Source of the DNA: Pseudomonadota bacterium
GTDB taxonomy: Bacteria > Pseudomonadota > Alphaproteobacteria > Acetobacterales > Acetobacteraceae
Reading direction: 5' to 3'
Assembly (NCBI GenBank): GCA_021801255.1
Contig: JAJYYH010000054.1
Location: 1-47,415 of the forward strand
DNA: 47,415 nt
The notes below the pieces were generated by a model that saw nothing but the letters and a program-made list of their open reading frames with translations, made no database searches and was not told where the DNA came from. Of the stretch, positions 8,316 through 17,575 are shown one piece after another. Made by a program: the position numbers and the translations under genes. Numbering within the stretch: the stretch's first letter is position 1; each line of letters opens with the position of its first letter.

Positions 8316-9185
8316 ATGTCCCGTATCGCCTATATCAATGGACGCTATCTGCCGCACCGCGAGGCGTGTGTTCACGTCGAGGATCGCGGCTATCAGTTCG
8401 CCGATGGGGTTTATGAGGTCATTCCGGTGCTGGCCGGGCGGCTGATCGACGAAGGATTGCATCTCGATCGCCTGGCGCGGAGCCTCGGCGAGATCAGGAT
8501 CGCGCCCCCGATGGCGCGTGCGGCGCTCGGGCTCATGCTGCGTGAGGTCGTGCGACGGAACCGGGTGGGCGATGGCATCGTCTATCTCCAGATCACCCGC
8601 GGCGTGGCGCGGCGCGACCATCGCTTTCCGCCCGCCACGCTCCGCCCGAGCCTCGTTGTCACGGCGCGCCAGGGGGCGGGTTTTCCGTCCGACCCCGATA
8701 CTTGGGCGGTCGCCGCCATCACTTGGCCCGATCAGCGCTGGGCGCGCTGCGATATCAAGACGATCGGGCTTCTGCCCAATGTTCTGGCGCGCGAGGCGGC
8801 GCGCGAGGCGGGCGCCTATGAGGCGGTGCTGGTCGATGCGGCGGGCGCGGTGACCGAGGGGGCGGCGGCCAATATCTGGATCGTCGATGCCGCAGGCATC
8901 CTCCGCACCCGCCCGCTCGACCACGCCATCCTGCCCGGCTGCACCCGTGCGGCGCTCCGCGATCTGCTCGCCCAAGCCGGAATCGGCCTTGAGGAGCGCG
9001 GCTTTTCGCTCGCCGAGCTGCGCGCCGCGCGGGAGGTTTTTCTCACCAGCGCCACCAGCTTTGTCCGACCCGTCACCCGCCTCGATGGCGCCCCGGTGGG
9101 CGATGGCACGGTGGGCGCGATCACGCGGCGGCTTTTCGCCCTCTTCGCGCGCCATATCCGGGGGCAGCGTGACAACGCCCGCTGA
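8316..9185 (+). CDS. dat: D-amino-acid (D-alanine) aminotransferase
   Basis: The protein has 289 residues, a full class-IV PLP aminotransferase. VEDRGYQFADGVYEVI at the N-terminus and ITRGVARRDHRFP are typical of D-alanine transaminase. The PLP lysine is in DIKTIGLLPNVLA (about residue 147). TEGAAANIWIVD and LPGCTRAALRDL complete the fold. It interconverts D-amino acids and 2-oxo acids, supplying D-Glu or D-Ala for cell wall or degrading D-amino acids. In alphaproteobacteria dat commonly precedes hfq, as here, with one HAD gene between. TTGAGGTAGG precedes the ATG. Confidence 0.92.
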   Translation: MSRIAYINGRYLPHREACVHVEDRGYQFADGVYEVIPVLAGRLIDEGLHLDRLARSLGEIRIAPPMARAALGLMLREVVRRNRVGDGIVYLQITRGVARRDHRFPPATLRPSLVVTARQGAGFPSDPDTWAVAAITWPDQRWARCDIKTIGLLPNVLAREAAREAGAYEAVLVDAAGAVTEGAAANIWIVDAAGILRTRPLDHAILPGCTRAALRDLLAQAGIGLEERGFSLAELRAAREVFLTSATSFVRPVTRLDGAPVGDGTVGAITRRLFALFARHIRGQRDNAR

Positions 9186-9822
9186 GCGTCCGGCCATCCT
9201 GCTCTATGACTGGGACAATACCCTGGTCGACGGCTGGGTGGCGATCACCGCGGCGCTGAACGCGACTTTTGCGGCTTTCGCCCAGCCGCTTTGGACGCCG
9301 GCCGAGACGCGCGCGCGGGTACGGGTCTCGCTTGGCGAAAGTTTTCCCGCGATGTTCGGGGCGGAGTGGGAAAAGGCCCGCGATATTTTCTACACGACCC
9401 TCGCGGGCGCGCATCTCGACGCCCTGACGCCGATGCCGGGAGCGGCGGCGCTGCTCGCGGCGGGCGCGGCCTGGCCGCAAGGGGTGGTCTCGAACAAGGC
9501 CGGGGGGTTCCTCCGCGCCGAGGTCGCGCATCTCGGCTGGGGCGACTACTTCCGCGCGGTCGTTGGCGCCGGCGATGCCGCGTCCGACAAGCCTGACCCG
9601 GCGCCGCTCCATCTCGCGCTCGCCCGGATGGGCGAGCGCGCGCGGCGAGCGGTGTGGTATATCGGCGATACCGCGCTCGATATGCAGGCGGCGCGCGCCG
9701 CCGGCTGCACCGCCGTTCTCCTCGGCGATGCCGGGCATGATGGCGGCATCGGCCGCGCCGCGCCTGATCGCCAGTTCGCCGACGGCCATGCGCTCGCCGC
9801 GTATCTGGCAGCCGCCGCTTGA
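9169..9822 (+). CDS. HAD-superfamily phosphatase, phosphoglycolate-phosphatase-like
   Basis: The protein has 217 residues. HAD motif I is YDWDNTLVDGW (nucleophile Asp and acid Asp), motif II is the Ser in VSNKAGGF, the Lys is in DKPDP, and motif III is YIGDTALDMQAA. The alpha-helical cap between motifs I and II fits the Gph/PGP subfamily, which dephosphorylates 2-phosphoglycolate, but other small phosphates are possible. The start is a GTG lying 17 nt inside the end of dat, with a GGGGGCAG site, so the two genes are probably translationally coupled. Confidence 0.85.
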   Translation: MTTPAERPAILLYDWDNTLVDGWVAITAALNATFAAFAQPLWTPAETRARVRVSLGESFPAMFGAEWEKARDIFYTTLAGAHLDALTPMPGAAALLAAGAAWPQGVVSNKAGGFLRAEVAHLGWGDYFRAVVGAGDAASDKPDPAPLHLALARMGERARRAVWYIGDTALDMQAARAAGCTAVLLGDAGHDGGIGRAAPDRQFADGHALAAYLAAAA

Positions 9823-9830
9823 GTCTTCTG

Positions 9831-9858
9831 TTGTCGCGGCGGGCGGCGATGCTACATA
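9831..9858 (+). promoter_or_regulatory. Possible sigma-70 promoter of hfq
   Basis: TTGTCG (9831-9836) and TACATA (9853-9858) are 16 nt apart, just after the phosphatase stop and about 100 nt before the hfq GTG. Both hexamers are partial matches; hfq and hflX would then have their own promoter besides read-through from dat. Confidence 0.35.
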
Positions 9859-9955
9859 AGGGCATTGCTGGGCGAGGGCTTTGCGGGGTGAAGTCGGGGC
9901 GGCGCTCTGTTGCCAAGCGGTCGCCGGGACCAAAAAAACGAAGAAGGATCATGAC

Positions 9956-10240
9956 GTGGCCAACGAGAAATCGCAAAACGTTCAGGACGTTTTTCTGAAC
10001 CATGTGCGCAAGAACAAGACCCCGGTGACCGTGTTCCTGGTCAATGGCGTCAAGCTCCAGGGCATCATCACCTGGTTCGACAATTTCTCGGTGCTGCTGC
10101 GCCGGGACGGCCACACCCAGCTCGTCTACAAGCACGCGATCAGCACCGTGATGCCGAGCGGGCCAATCCAGCTTTTCGATGGCCCCCGCGCCGAGACGCC
10201 GGCGGTTTCAAGCACAACCCTGACGGTTGGTGGTGGCTGA
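9956..10240 (+). CDS. hfq: RNA chaperone Hfq
   Basis: The protein has 94 residues. The Sm1 motif ([21 protein letters not shown]) and the Sm2 motif (YKHAIST at 58-64) are intact. As a hexamer Hfq pairs small RNAs with mRNAs. The start is a GTG at 9956 behind AAGGATC; an in-frame ATG 25 codons upstream gives a non-conserved extension and is rejected. The C-terminal tail is short (about 20 residues), as usual in alphaproteobacteria. The hflX start lies within its last codons. Confidence 0.97.
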   Translation: MANEKSQNVQDVFLNHVRKNKTPVTVFLVNGVKLQGIITWFDNFSVLLRRDGHTQLVYKHAISTVMPSGPIQLFDGPRAETPAVSSTTLTVGGG

Positions 10241-11504
10241 CAGGCCGCCGCGCGCTGCCGTCATTCTCCCCTGGAGCCGGGCGGATCAGCAGGTAACCTC
10301 CCGCGCCGCCGAGGCGCGGCTGACCGAGGCCATGAGCCTGGCCGCCTCGATCGGCCTGGTGGTCGTGCATTCCGCCATCCTGCCTCTCCGCCAGCCGCGT
10401 CCCGCGACCCTGCTCGGCCCCGGCCAGATAGAACTCGTCGGGCGCGCCATCGCCGGGCAGGATGTCGTCGTGATCATCGTCGATACCGAGTTGAGTCCGG
10501 TGCAGCAGCGCAATCTCGAACAGAAATGGGGCTGCAAGGTGATCGACCGCACCGGCCTGATCCTCGATATTTTCGGCGAGCGCGCGGCGACCCGCGAGGG
10601 CGCGTTGCAGGTCGAACTCGCCCATCTTGAATATCAGCGGAGCCGCCTCGTCCGTTCCTGGACCCATCTCGAGCGCCAGCGCGGCGGCTTCGGCTTTCTC
10701 GGCGGGCCGGGCGAGACCCAGATCGAGGCCGACCGCCGCCTGATCGGCGAGCGCATCGTGCGGCTGAAGCGTGATCTCGAACAGGTGCGCCGCACCCGCG
10801 GCCTGCACCGCGCGGCGCGCAAGCGCGTGCCGTTTCCGCTGGTCGCCCTGGTGGGCTACACCAATGCCGGCAAATCGACCCTGTTCAACGCCATGACCGG
10901 AGCCGCGGTCGAAGCGCGGGATCAACTTTTCGCCACCCTCGATCCGACCATGCGGGCGCTCAGGCTGCCCTCGGGCCGGCGGGTGATCCTCTCCGACACG
11001 GTGGGTTTCATCAGCGATCTGCCGACCGAGCTGGTCGCCGCCTTCCGCGCCACGCTCGAAGAGGTCGCGGGGGCCGATGCCATTCTCCATGTCCGCGACG
11101 CGGCGCATCCCGACACGCTGGCCCAGCGCGCCGATGTGCTCGCCGTGCTCGCCGGCATGGCCGCGGATGGCATGCTGGAGGCGGATTGGCCGAGCCGCAC
11201 GATCGAGGTCCATAACAAGGCCGATCTCATGGGTGGGGCGACGATGGTGCCGCTCCGCGACGGCGGGATCGCGGTCTCGGCGATGACCGGGGAGGGTCTG
11301 GATCGCTTGCAGGCGGCGATCGACGCGCGCATCGCCGCTGGCATGGAAGAGGTGGAGTACGCCCTGCCGCCCGCCGACGGCGCCCGCCTCGCCTGGCTCT
11401 ATCAGCACGGCGAGGTGATCCTGCGCGAAGACGCCGAGCGCGCGATCCGGCTGCGCGTGCGCCTCCTGCCGGCGGATCGCGCGCGTTTCGACAGCCTGGC
11501 ATGA
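10230..11504 (+). CDS. hflX: GTPase HflX
   Basis: The protein has 424 residues. It has an N-terminal HflX domain (about 10-200, with [14 protein letters not shown] and the [24 protein letters not shown] helix) and a G domain: G1 GYTNAGKST near 209, G3 [15 protein letters not shown]4 HNKAD. HflX binds the ribosomal large subunit and splits stalled 70S ribosomes, notably in heat stress. The start is ambiguous among TTG 10227, GTG 10230 and GTG 10233, all overlapping the hfq stop. The hfq-hflX pair is conserved across proteobacteria. Confidence 0.96.
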   Translation: MVADRPPRAAVILPWSRADQQVTSRAAEARLTEAMSLAASIGLVVVHSAILPLRQPRPATLLGPGQIELVGRAIAGQDVVVIIVDTELSPVQQRNLEQKWGCKVIDRTGLILDIFGERAATREGALQVELAHLEYQRSRLVRSWTHLERQRGGFGFLGGPGETQIEADRRLIGERIVRLKRDLEQVRRTRGLHRAARKRVPFPLVALVGYTNAGKSTLFNAMTGAAVEARDQLFATLDPTMRALRLPSGRRVILSDTVGFISDLPTELVAAFRATLEEVAGADAILHVRDAAHPDTLAQRADVLAVLAGMAADGMLEADWPSRTIEVHNKADLMGGATMVPLRDGGIAVSAMTGEGLDRLQAAIDARIAAGMEEVEYALPPADGARLAWLYQHGEVILREDAERAIRLRVRLLPADRARFDSLA

Positions 11505-12325
11505 GCTTCTCCCACGCCGACCTCGCCGACCTCGCCGCGCTGCTGCGCGAAGCCGCGCGGGCCGAGATCATGCCGCGCTTTCGCCGTCTCGGGCCGGGGG
11601 CGATACGGCACAAATCGGGCCCGCTCGATCTCGTGACCGACGCCGACGAGGCGGCCGAGGCGATGATCACGGCGGCGCTGCGGCGGCGCTTTCCCGGCGC
11701 GCTGGTGGTGGGCGAGGAGGCGGTGGCCCGGGATCCGGGCCTGCTCCACGGCCTCGCGGGCGCCGATCTCGCCTTCGTCGTCGATCCGCTGGACGGCACC
11801 GCGAATTTCGCCGCCGGCCTGCCGCTTTTTGGCGTCATGGCGGCGGCGATCCGGCGCGGCGAAGTGGTGGCGGCGGCGATCCACGACCCGCTCGGCGACG
11901 ACATGGCGCTGGCGCTCCGCGGCGAAGGTGCGTGGATGGAGAGCGCCGAGGGGGCACGCCGCGATCTCCGGGTCACGGCGGCACGGCCGGTGGCGCGGAT
12001 GGCCGGCACGGTCTCCTGGCGCTATCTCCCCGAACCGCTGCGCCAGCGCGTCTGCGGCCATCTGCCGCTTCTCGGCGCCGCCTGGGATTTCCGCTGCGCC
12101 GCCCATGAATACCGCCTACTCGCCGACGGGCAGTGCGATTTCCTGATGTTCAACCGCCTGATGCCCTGGGATCACGCGCCGGGCTGGCTGCTGCATCGCG
12201 AGGCGGGCGGCTATAGCGCCAATTTCGCCGACGCACCCTATCGCGTCGATGTCATGGAGGGCGGCCTGATCTGCGCCCCCGATCGCGCGAGCTACGCGGC
12301 CCTTCGCGCCGCCTTGCTGGACTGA
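11501..12325 (+). CDS. Inositol-monophosphatase-family phosphatase
   Basis: The protein has 274 residues. Metal ligands of the family are visible: GEE at 71-73, DPLDGT at 95-100 and the late PWDHAPG. Such enzymes dephosphorylate inositol phosphates, histidinol phosphate or 3'-phosphoadenosine phosphate. The sequence resembles the branch sometimes annotated as inositol phosphatase or HisN, and the substrate cannot be settled here. The ATG overlaps the hflX stop as ATGA, so it is the last gene of a probable dat-gph-hfq-hflX unit. Confidence 0.87.
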   Translation: MSFSHADLADLAALLREAARAEIMPRFRRLGPGAIRHKSGPLDLVTDADEAAEAMITAALRRRFPGALVVGEEAVARDPGLLHGLAGADLAFVVDPLDGTANFAAGLPLFGVMAAAIRRGEVVAAAIHDPLGDDMALALRGEGAWMESAEGARRDLRVTAARPVARMAGTVSWRYLPEPLRQRVCGHLPLLGAAWDFRCAAHEYRLLADGQCDFLMFNRLMPWDHAPGWLLHREAGGYSANFADAPYRVDVMEGGLICAPDRASYAALRAALLD

Positions 12326-12362
12326 GCGTTTGAAAAAGACTGCCCTTGCCCCCGGAATCGAT

Positions 12363-12409
12363 CGGGGAAAAATCAATCTTGCTGGGTTTCCCCCCTCCGA
12401 TTTTCCCCG
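12363..12409. terminator. Inverted repeat between convergent genes
   Basis: CGGGGAAAAATC and GATTTTCCCCG form an 11-bp stem with one bulged A around a pyrimidine-rich loop. It sits in the 99-nt gap where the phosphatase gene (+) and the lipoprotein gene (-) converge, and may act as a two-way terminator. The arms carry A and T runs, but no classical U-tract follows. Confidence 0.4.
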
Positions 12410-12424
12410 GTCCCCGGGTGTCCC

Positions 12425-13192
12425 CTAGATCGCGCCGATCAGCCCATAGACGATATCGTGGATCTGCTGGCGCGTGATGTGGTCGGCGGGATAGAGGTTG
12501 AAGGTGACGCTCTCGGCGATCGGGGTTGGCGATTTGTTGAGGAAATGCACCACCAGCTTGGCCGATTGCATTTTGGCGATATCGACGGTTTTGGGCAGGG
12601 CGAAATAGAGATAGCCGCTGCGCACCGAGCCGAGGACGAGGTTGAGATTGCTGCCCAGCCCCTGATTGATGAGATCGCGCCCGAAAGCGTCATCGCCCGG
12701 CTTGGGCTGGGAAAACGGCGAGGGCAGGGCATAGACGATATCGCCGAGGCCGAGCGTCACGATGGTGAACAGCAATTCGCCGATGCCGAGGACGGTCGCG
12801 GCGACGGCGGCATAGGGCTGGTGCGCCTGCCAGGCGATGTCATAGGCCTCGCCAGGCGAGATCGCGCGATATTGCACGTCGTTAATGCTGACATAGGCGG
12901 AATCGATCAGCACGTCGGTCGGCACCTTGTCGGAGGATTCGAGATCGAGCCGGACGATCAGCACGTGTTTGCGCCAGAGGCCGTTATGGCCGAAAACGCC
13001 ATGCACGGATTCCGGCGAGTTGAAGAAATAGGCCGCGACCTGGATCGCGGTGCCCGGCACGGCGGTGCCGTTCGGCACTTTCGCTGGCGAGACCATGGGG
13101 ATCGGCTGTGGTGTATAGGTGTCGGAAACGCCGCAGGCGCTGAGCAGCGCGACACCGGCCAGCGCGCTGGCGAGAGCACGGCGGCGGATCAT
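12425..13192 (-). CDS. Putative outer-membrane or periplasmic lipoprotein
   Basis: The protein has 255 residues. A signal with an LSAC lipobox (residues 16-19 of the leader ALASALAGVALLSACG) marks a lipoprotein anchored at Cys 19 or so. The rest is about 235 residues with one hydrophobic stretch (about 120-150, AAVAATVLGIGELLFTIVTLG), which is unusual for a plain lipoprotein and may be a second membrane contact. No known domain is recognised. The ATG at 13192 overlaps the stop of a 36-codon frame upstream (ATGA). The frame is open a further 88 codons upstream, without signal-peptide character. Confidence 0.7.
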   Translation of the reverse strand: MIRRRALASALAGVALLSACGVSDTYTPQPIPMVSPAKVPNGTAVPGTAIQVAAYFFNSPESVHGVFGHNGLWRKHVLIVRLDLESSDKVPTDVLIDSAYVSINDVQYRAISPGEAYDIAWQAHQPYAAVAATVLGIGELLFTIVTLGLGDIVYALPSPFSQPKPGDDAFGRDLINQGLGSNLNLVLGSVRSGYLYFALPKTVDIAKMQSAKLVVHFLNKSPTPIAESVTFNLYPADHITRQQIHDIVYGLIGAI

Positions 13193-13299
13193 CGCGCCAG
13201 CTTGTCGGGATCGCGCGGGCAGGCGGTCAGCCGGCCCGAGACGCCGGCCGCGATGCCGAGCCCGCTGATCTCCCCCCATGCTACGCCGCGCCTGACCAT
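13189..13299 (-). CDS. Possible 36-residue protein coupled to the lipoprotein gene
   Basis: An ATG at 13299 opens a 36-codon frame that ends in a TGA overlapping the lipoprotein ATG. The peptide begins MVRRGVAWGEISGLGIAAG and ends in a charged stretch after a single Cys. No clear ribosome site is visible ahead of it. It may only serve to deliver ribosomes to the lipoprotein start, or be chance. Confidence 0.25.
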   Translation of the reverse strand: MVRRGVAWGEISGLGIAAGVSGRLTACPRDPDKLAR

Positions 13300-13479
13300 G
13301 GGTTCTGCCTATGCGGACAGAGCGAGTTTGACAAGCCGGCGAAGGCGCGTTTATCACCCGCGTCATTGCCGGGAACGTGGACGCTGCCTTCGGGCGGCGC
13401 CCCGCTGGTGTGCGCCCGAAGGCGCCGCGGCCTACCGGTGCAACAATCGCCGCCATGAGGCGGCCGCGCAGGAAAAACC

Positions 13480-14094
13480 ATGACCAAGCGCCTCGAAAGC
13501 AAGTACAAAATCAATCGCCGCCTCGGCGTCAATCTCTGGGGACGGCCCAAATCGCCCCTCAGCAAGCGCGACTACGGCCCCGGCCAGCACGGCCAGCGGC
13601 GCAAGAAGCCAAGCGATTTCAGCGTCCAGTTGATGGCCAAGCAGAAACTCAAGGGCTATTACGGCAATATCGGCGAAAAGCAATTCCGTAAATATTATGA
13701 CGAAGCGGTGCGTCGCAAAGGCGATACTGGCGAGAATTTGATCGAACTTCTGGAGCGCCGGCTCGACGCCGTGATCTACCGCCTCAAATTCGCCATCACG
13801 CCGTTTGCCGCGCGGCAGTTCGTCTCGCACGGCCATGTCGTGGTGAATGGCAAACGGGTCAACATCCCCTCCTATCTCGTGCGCGACAGCGACGTGATCG
13901 AGGTGCGGGAGAAATCGAAGCAGCTCGCCATGGTGCTCGATGCGACGCAAAGCGCCGAGCGCGACGTGCCGGAATTCCTCGAGGTCGATCACCGCGCCAT
14001 GCGCGGGCGCTTCGTGCGGGCGCCGAAATTCGCCGAGGTGCCCTATCCGGTGCAGATGGAGCCGCATCTCGTCGTCGAATATTATTCGCGCTGA
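13480..14094 (+). CDS. rpsD: 30S ribosomal protein S4
   Basis: The protein has 204 residues. It starts [21 protein letters not shown] and has the S4 RNA-binding domain with [16 protein letters not shown], the [17 protein letters not shown] loop and the DSDVIEV turn. The N-terminal zinc-binding cysteines of some S4 proteins are absent, so this is the zinc-free form. S4 nucleates assembly of the 30S body and regulates translation in some bacteria. The gene stands outside the main ribosomal operons. AGGAA precedes the ATG. Confidence 0.98.
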   Translation: MTKRLESKYKINRRLGVNLWGRPKSPLSKRDYGPGQHGQRRKKPSDFSVQLMAKQKLKGYYGNIGEKQFRKYYDEAVRRKGDTGENLIELLERRLDAVIYRLKFAITPFAARQFVSHGHVVVNGKRVNIPSYLVRDSDVIEVREKSKQLAMVLDATQSAERDVPEFLEVDHRAMRGRFVRAPKFAEVPYPVQMEPHLVVEYYSR

Positions 14095-14113
14095 GCGGCG
14101 GCGGGCGGCGAGG

Positions 14114-14863
14114 ATGGACAAGCGGATGGTGGTGGTTACCGGCGGCGGGCGCGGCATCGGCGCGGCCGTGTGCCGCCGGCTCGCCGCCACCGGCCATCCC
14201 GTCGCGGTGAATTACGGTCATGACCGCGCCGCCGCCGAGAGCGTGGCCGGCGAGATCGTGGCCGGCGGCGGCCGGGCCGTGGCGATCGGCGCCGACATGG
14301 CCATCGAGGCCGATATCGTCCGCCTGTTCCGCGAGGCGGAAGCGGCGCTCGGCGCGCTCGGCGGCCTCGTCAACAATGCCGGCGTCACCGGGCCGATCTC
14401 GCGCGTCGAGGCGATCACCGCCGAGATTCTGGCCCCCGTGCTCGCGATCAACGTCACCGGGGTCTTCCTCGCCGCGCGCGAGGCCATCCGGCGGCTTTCC
14501 ACCAGACATGGCGGGGCGGGAGGCGCGATCGTCAACATCTCCTCGCGCGCCGCCGGATTGGGCGGCGCGGGCGAATGGGTGCACTACGCGGCGAGCAAGG
14601 GCGCGGTCGAGACCTTCACTTTGGGCCTCGCCCGCGAGGTGGCGGCGGAGGGCATCCGGGTCAACGCCATCTCGCCCGGCCTGATCGATACCGAAATCCA
14701 CGCCCGCGCCGGCCTGCCGGATCGGGTGACGCGGCTCGCCCCGGGTGTGCCGCTGGCGCGCGCCGGGACGGCCGCGGAGGTCGCCGAGGCGGTGGCGTTT
14801 TTGCTCTCGGAGGCCGCCTCCTACATCACCGGGGCGATTTTGCCGGTTTCTGGCGGACGCTGA
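14114..14863 (+). CDS. Short-chain dehydrogenase/reductase, FabG-like
   Basis: The protein has 249 residues. TGGGRGIG near residues 9-16 binds the cofactor, NNAGV lies mid-domain, the catalytic Ser is in NISSRAAG and the Tyr and Lys are in HYAASKG. The ending ITGAILPVSGGR is typical of 3-oxoacyl-ACP reductase-like SDRs. No fatty-acid genes are near, so the substrate is open. It starts 19 nt after rpsD and ends 2 nt before prfC, so the three are probably co-transcribed. An ATG four codons downstream is an alternative start. Confidence 0.88.
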   Translation: MDKRMVVVTGGGRGIGAAVCRRLAATGHPVAVNYGHDRAAAESVAGEIVAGGGRAVAIGADMAIEADIVRLFREAEAALGALGGLVNNAGVTGPISRVEAITAEILAPVLAINVTGVFLAAREAIRRLSTRHGGAGGAIVNISSRAAGLGGAGEWVHYAASKGAVETFTLGLAREVAAEGIRVNAISPGLIDTEIHARAGLPDRVTRLAPGVPLARAGTAAEVAEAVAFLLSEAASYITGAILPVSGGR

Positions 14864-14865
14864 AC

Positions 14866-16404
14866 ATGGATCTCGCCGCCGAGGTGGCGCGGCGGCGGAG
14901 CTTCGCCATCATCTCGCATCCCGATGCCGGCAAAACGACGCTCACCGAGCAGATCCTTAAAGCCGGCGGCGCCATCCAGCTCGCCGGCCAGGTGCGCGCC
15001 AAGGGCGAGCGCCGGCGCACCCGCTCGGACTGGATGGCGATCGAGCAGGCGCGCGGCATTTCGGTCGTCACCTCGGTGATGACCTTCGAGCATGACGGCA
15101 TCGTCTTCAACCTGCTCGACACGCCCGGCCACGAAGATTTTTCCGAGGACACCTACCGCACGCTCACCGCCGTCGATTGCGCGGTGATGGTGATCGACGC
15201 CGCCCGCGGCATCGAGGCGCGCACCCGGAAACTGTTCGAGATCTGCCGCCTGCGCGATATCCCGATCCTCACCTTCATCAACAAGATGGACCGCGAAAGC
15301 CGCGACCCGTTCGATCTGCTCGAGGAAATTTCCAACACGCTCGCCCTCGATACCGCGCCGCTGAGCTGGCCGGTCGGGCGGGCGGCGGGGTTTGCCGGCA
15401 CGTTTGATTTGCGCACCGATGGCTTCGCGCTCGTCGAGCCGCTCGGCCCCGATGACCCGCGCCGCGCCGCCTTGGCCGAGGAAGTGGCCCTCGCGCGCGC
15501 CGGGCTCGCGGAATTCTCGCCAGCCGATTTCCGTGCCGGCCATCTGACGCCGGTGCTGTTCGGCGCGGCGATCAAGGGCATCGGGGTTGCCGATCTGCTG
15601 GCGACGCTCGCCGCCCATGGCCCGCCGCCGCGGGCGCAAAAGGCCGTGACGCGCGTGGTGGCGGCGACCGAGCCCGCGCTCACCGCGCTGGTATTCAAGA
15701 TCCAGGCGAACATGGACCCCAACCACCGCGACCGCATCGCGTTCGCCCGCATCTGTTCGGGCCGGCTGGTGCGCGGGATGCGGCTTCGCGAAGTGCGCTC
15801 GGGGAAAACCATTCCGCTCACCGCGCCGCAATTCTTCTTCGCCCGCGAGCGGGCCTTGGTCGAGGAGGCCTATGCCGGCGATGTCGTCGGCATTCCGAGC
15901 CATGGTGGCTTGCGCATCGGCGATACGCTCACCGAGGGCGAGGCCTTGCGTTTTACCGGGGTGCCGGCATTCGCGCCGGAAATTCTCCGCCGCGTGCGGC
16001 TTGAGGATGCGCTGAAGGCGAAGAAGCTGCGCCAGGCGCTGCCCGAACTCGCGGAAGAAGGCGTGGTGCAGCTGTTTCGCCCGCGCGATGGCAGCCCGCC
16101 CTTGGTCGGCGTCGTCGGCGCCTTGCAGCTCGATGTGTTGCAGGCGCGTTTGCTGGCCGAATATGGTGTCGCCATCGGCTTCGATACGCCGCCTTTCGCC
16201 CTCGCCCGCTGGATCACCGGGCCGGGCCCGGCGCTTGCCGCCTTCATCGCCCGCGAGCCCGGCGCGATCGCCGAGGATGTTGATGGCGACCCGGTATTTC
16301 TCGCGACCTCCGCCTTCATGCTGCGCCGGACCATCGAACACACCCCCGCTCTCGCCTTCCACGATCTCAAGGACACCGGCGTAAGCGCCTCGGCGCTCGG
16401 CTAG
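14866..16404 (+). CDS. prfC: Peptide chain release factor 3
   Basis: The protein has 512 residues. G1 SHPDAGKTT (17-25), the RF3 stretch GAIQLAGQVRAKGERRRTRSDWM, switch II DTPGHEDFSEDTYRTL and G4 NKMDRE define RF3. It is a GTPase that removes RF1 or RF2 from the ribosome after termination. It is slightly shorter than the E. coli protein. The ATG lies 2 nt after the SDR stop. Confidence 0.96.
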   Translation: MDLAAEVARRRSFAIISHPDAGKTTLTEQILKAGGAIQLAGQVRAKGERRRTRSDWMAIEQARGISVVTSVMTFEHDGIVFNLLDTPGHEDFSEDTYRTLTAVDCAVMVIDAARGIEARTRKLFEICRLRDIPILTFINKMDRESRDPFDLLEEISNTLALDTAPLSWPVGRAAGFAGTFDLRTDGFALVEPLGPDDPRRAALAEEVALARAGLAEFSPADFRAGHLTPVLFGAAIKGIGVADLLATLAAHGPPPRAQKAVTRVVAATEPALTALVFKIQANMDPNHRDRIAFARICSGRLVRGMRLREVRSGKTIPLTAPQFFFARERALVEEAYAGDVVGIPSHGGLRIGDTLTEGEALRFTGVPAFAPEILRRVRLEDALKAKKLRQALPELAEEGVVQLFRPRDGSPPLVGVVGALQLDVLQARLLAEYGVAIGFDTPPFALARWITGPGPALAAFIAREPGAIAEDVDGDPVFLATSAFMLRRTIEHTPALAFHDLKDTGVSASALG

Positions 16405-16460
16405 CCCCGCCTTCGGCGAGGGACGTGTGGAGAATTTATCTCATCAAACCGGAAGGGATT

Positions 16461-16508
16461 GCAAAGGCTCCGCCTTTGCTGGGGTCCAGGGGCGAAGCCC
16501 CTGGCCTT
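16461..16508 (+). repeat. Two-hairpin intergenic repeat, copy A
   Basis: Hairpin 1 is GCAAAGGC-TCC-GCCTTTGC, the linker is TGGGGT, hairpin 2 is CCAGGGGC-GAA-GCCCCTGG, and the tail is CCTTAG. It fills the 115-nt gap between the convergent prfC and korB genes. Copies at 23099, 28622 and 34981 have the same layout with differently sequenced but still fully paired stems. Confidence 0.85.
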
Positions 16509-16519
16509 AGCTTTTACTT

Positions 16520-17575
16520 CTACCGCAGCGCCGCGTTGAGTTTTTCGAGCGCGGCGGCGCCGGGCACGAGGGCTGCGTCATCGAGCGCGTTGAGCGGCGT
16601 CTCGACCGTGTTGAGATGCTGGTGCAGATCGCGTGGCTCGGGATCGACATAGAGCAGGCCGGTGACGATTTCGCCGGCGGCGTGGTGGCGCTGCATGTGG
16701 TCCATCGCCGCCACCCGGTCGTGCAGGTCGTAATCGTCGGCGAGCTTGCGCAGACGCAGCCAGGTGCCGTCGTGTTGCTGCACCATTTCCACCGCGCCGG
16801 GCGCGTAATCGACGGTGATTTCCGGCCGGCTCTCGATGACGTCGAGGCGGTTGACCACCTCGTTATGCTCGCGCACGAAATCGTAGCTTTTCGTCGAACC
16901 TTCATGGTTGTTGAAGGCGACGCAGGGCGAGATGCAGTCGATGAAGGCCGCGCCTTCGTGTTTGATCGCCGCCTCGATCAGCGGCACGAGCTGTGCCTTG
17001 TCGCCGGAGAAGCTGCGCGCGACGAAGGTCGCGCCGAGTTGCAGCGCGATGCCGACGAGATCGATCGATTCATCGGTATTGATCACGCCGCGTTTTGATT
17101 TGGCGCCGCGATCGGCGGTGGCGGAGAACTGGCCCTTGGTGAGACCATAGACGCCATTATTCTCGACGATATAGACCATGTTGACGCCGCGCCGGATGGC
17201 GTGGGCGAACTGGCCGATGCCGATCGAGGCGGAATCGCCATCGCCCGAAACCCCAAGATAGATCAGGCTGCGATTGGCGAGATTGGCCCCGGTCAGCACC
17301 GAGGGCATGCGCCCATGCACCGAGTTGAAACCGTGCGAGGCGCCGAGGAAATAGGTCGGCGTTTTCGACGAGCAGCCGATCCCGGAGAGCTTGGCGATGC
17401 GGTGCGGCGGCAGATCGAGCGCGAAGCAAGCGCGCACGATCGCGGCACTGATCGAGTCGTGGCCGCAGCCGGCGCAGAGCGTCGAGATCGCCCCCTCATA
17501 GTCGCGCCGCGTGTAGCCGAGCGCGTTCCGCGCGAGCCCGGGGTGGGAAAGTTTCGGCTTGGGCAGGAATGTCAT
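16520..17575 (-). CDS. korB: 2-oxoacid:ferredoxin oxidoreductase, beta subunit
   Basis: The protein has 351 residues. It carries the thiamine-diphosphate half of the enzyme: AGCGHDSISAAI at about 35-46, then the Mg-binding GDGDSASIGIGQFAHA and ENNGVYGLTKGQ. The family oxidatively decarboxylates 2-oxoacids to acyl-CoA and reduces ferredoxin; KorAB with 2-oxoglutarate is the usual assignment for this alpha/beta layout, but pyruvate or others cannot be excluded. The ATG overlaps the stop of the alpha subunit as ATGA. It is the last gene of a three-gene minus-strand operon. Confidence 0.88.
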   Translation of the reverse strand: MTFLPKPKLSHPGLARNALGYTRRDYEGAISTLCAGCGHDSISAAIVRACFALDLPPHRIAKLSGIGCSSKTPTYFLGASHGFNSVHGRMPSVLTGANLANRSLIYLGVSGDGDSASIGIGQFAHAIRRGVNMVYIVENNGVYGLTKGQFSATADRGAKSKRGVINTDESIDLVGIALQLGATFVARSFSGDKAQLVPLIEAAIKHEGAAFIDCISPCVAFNNHEGSTKSYDFVREHNEVVNRLDVIESRPEITVDYAPGAVEMVQQHDGTWLRLRKLADDYDLHDRVAAMDHMQRHHAAGEIVTGLLYVDPEPRDLHQHLNTVETPLNALDDAALVPGAAALEKLNAALR

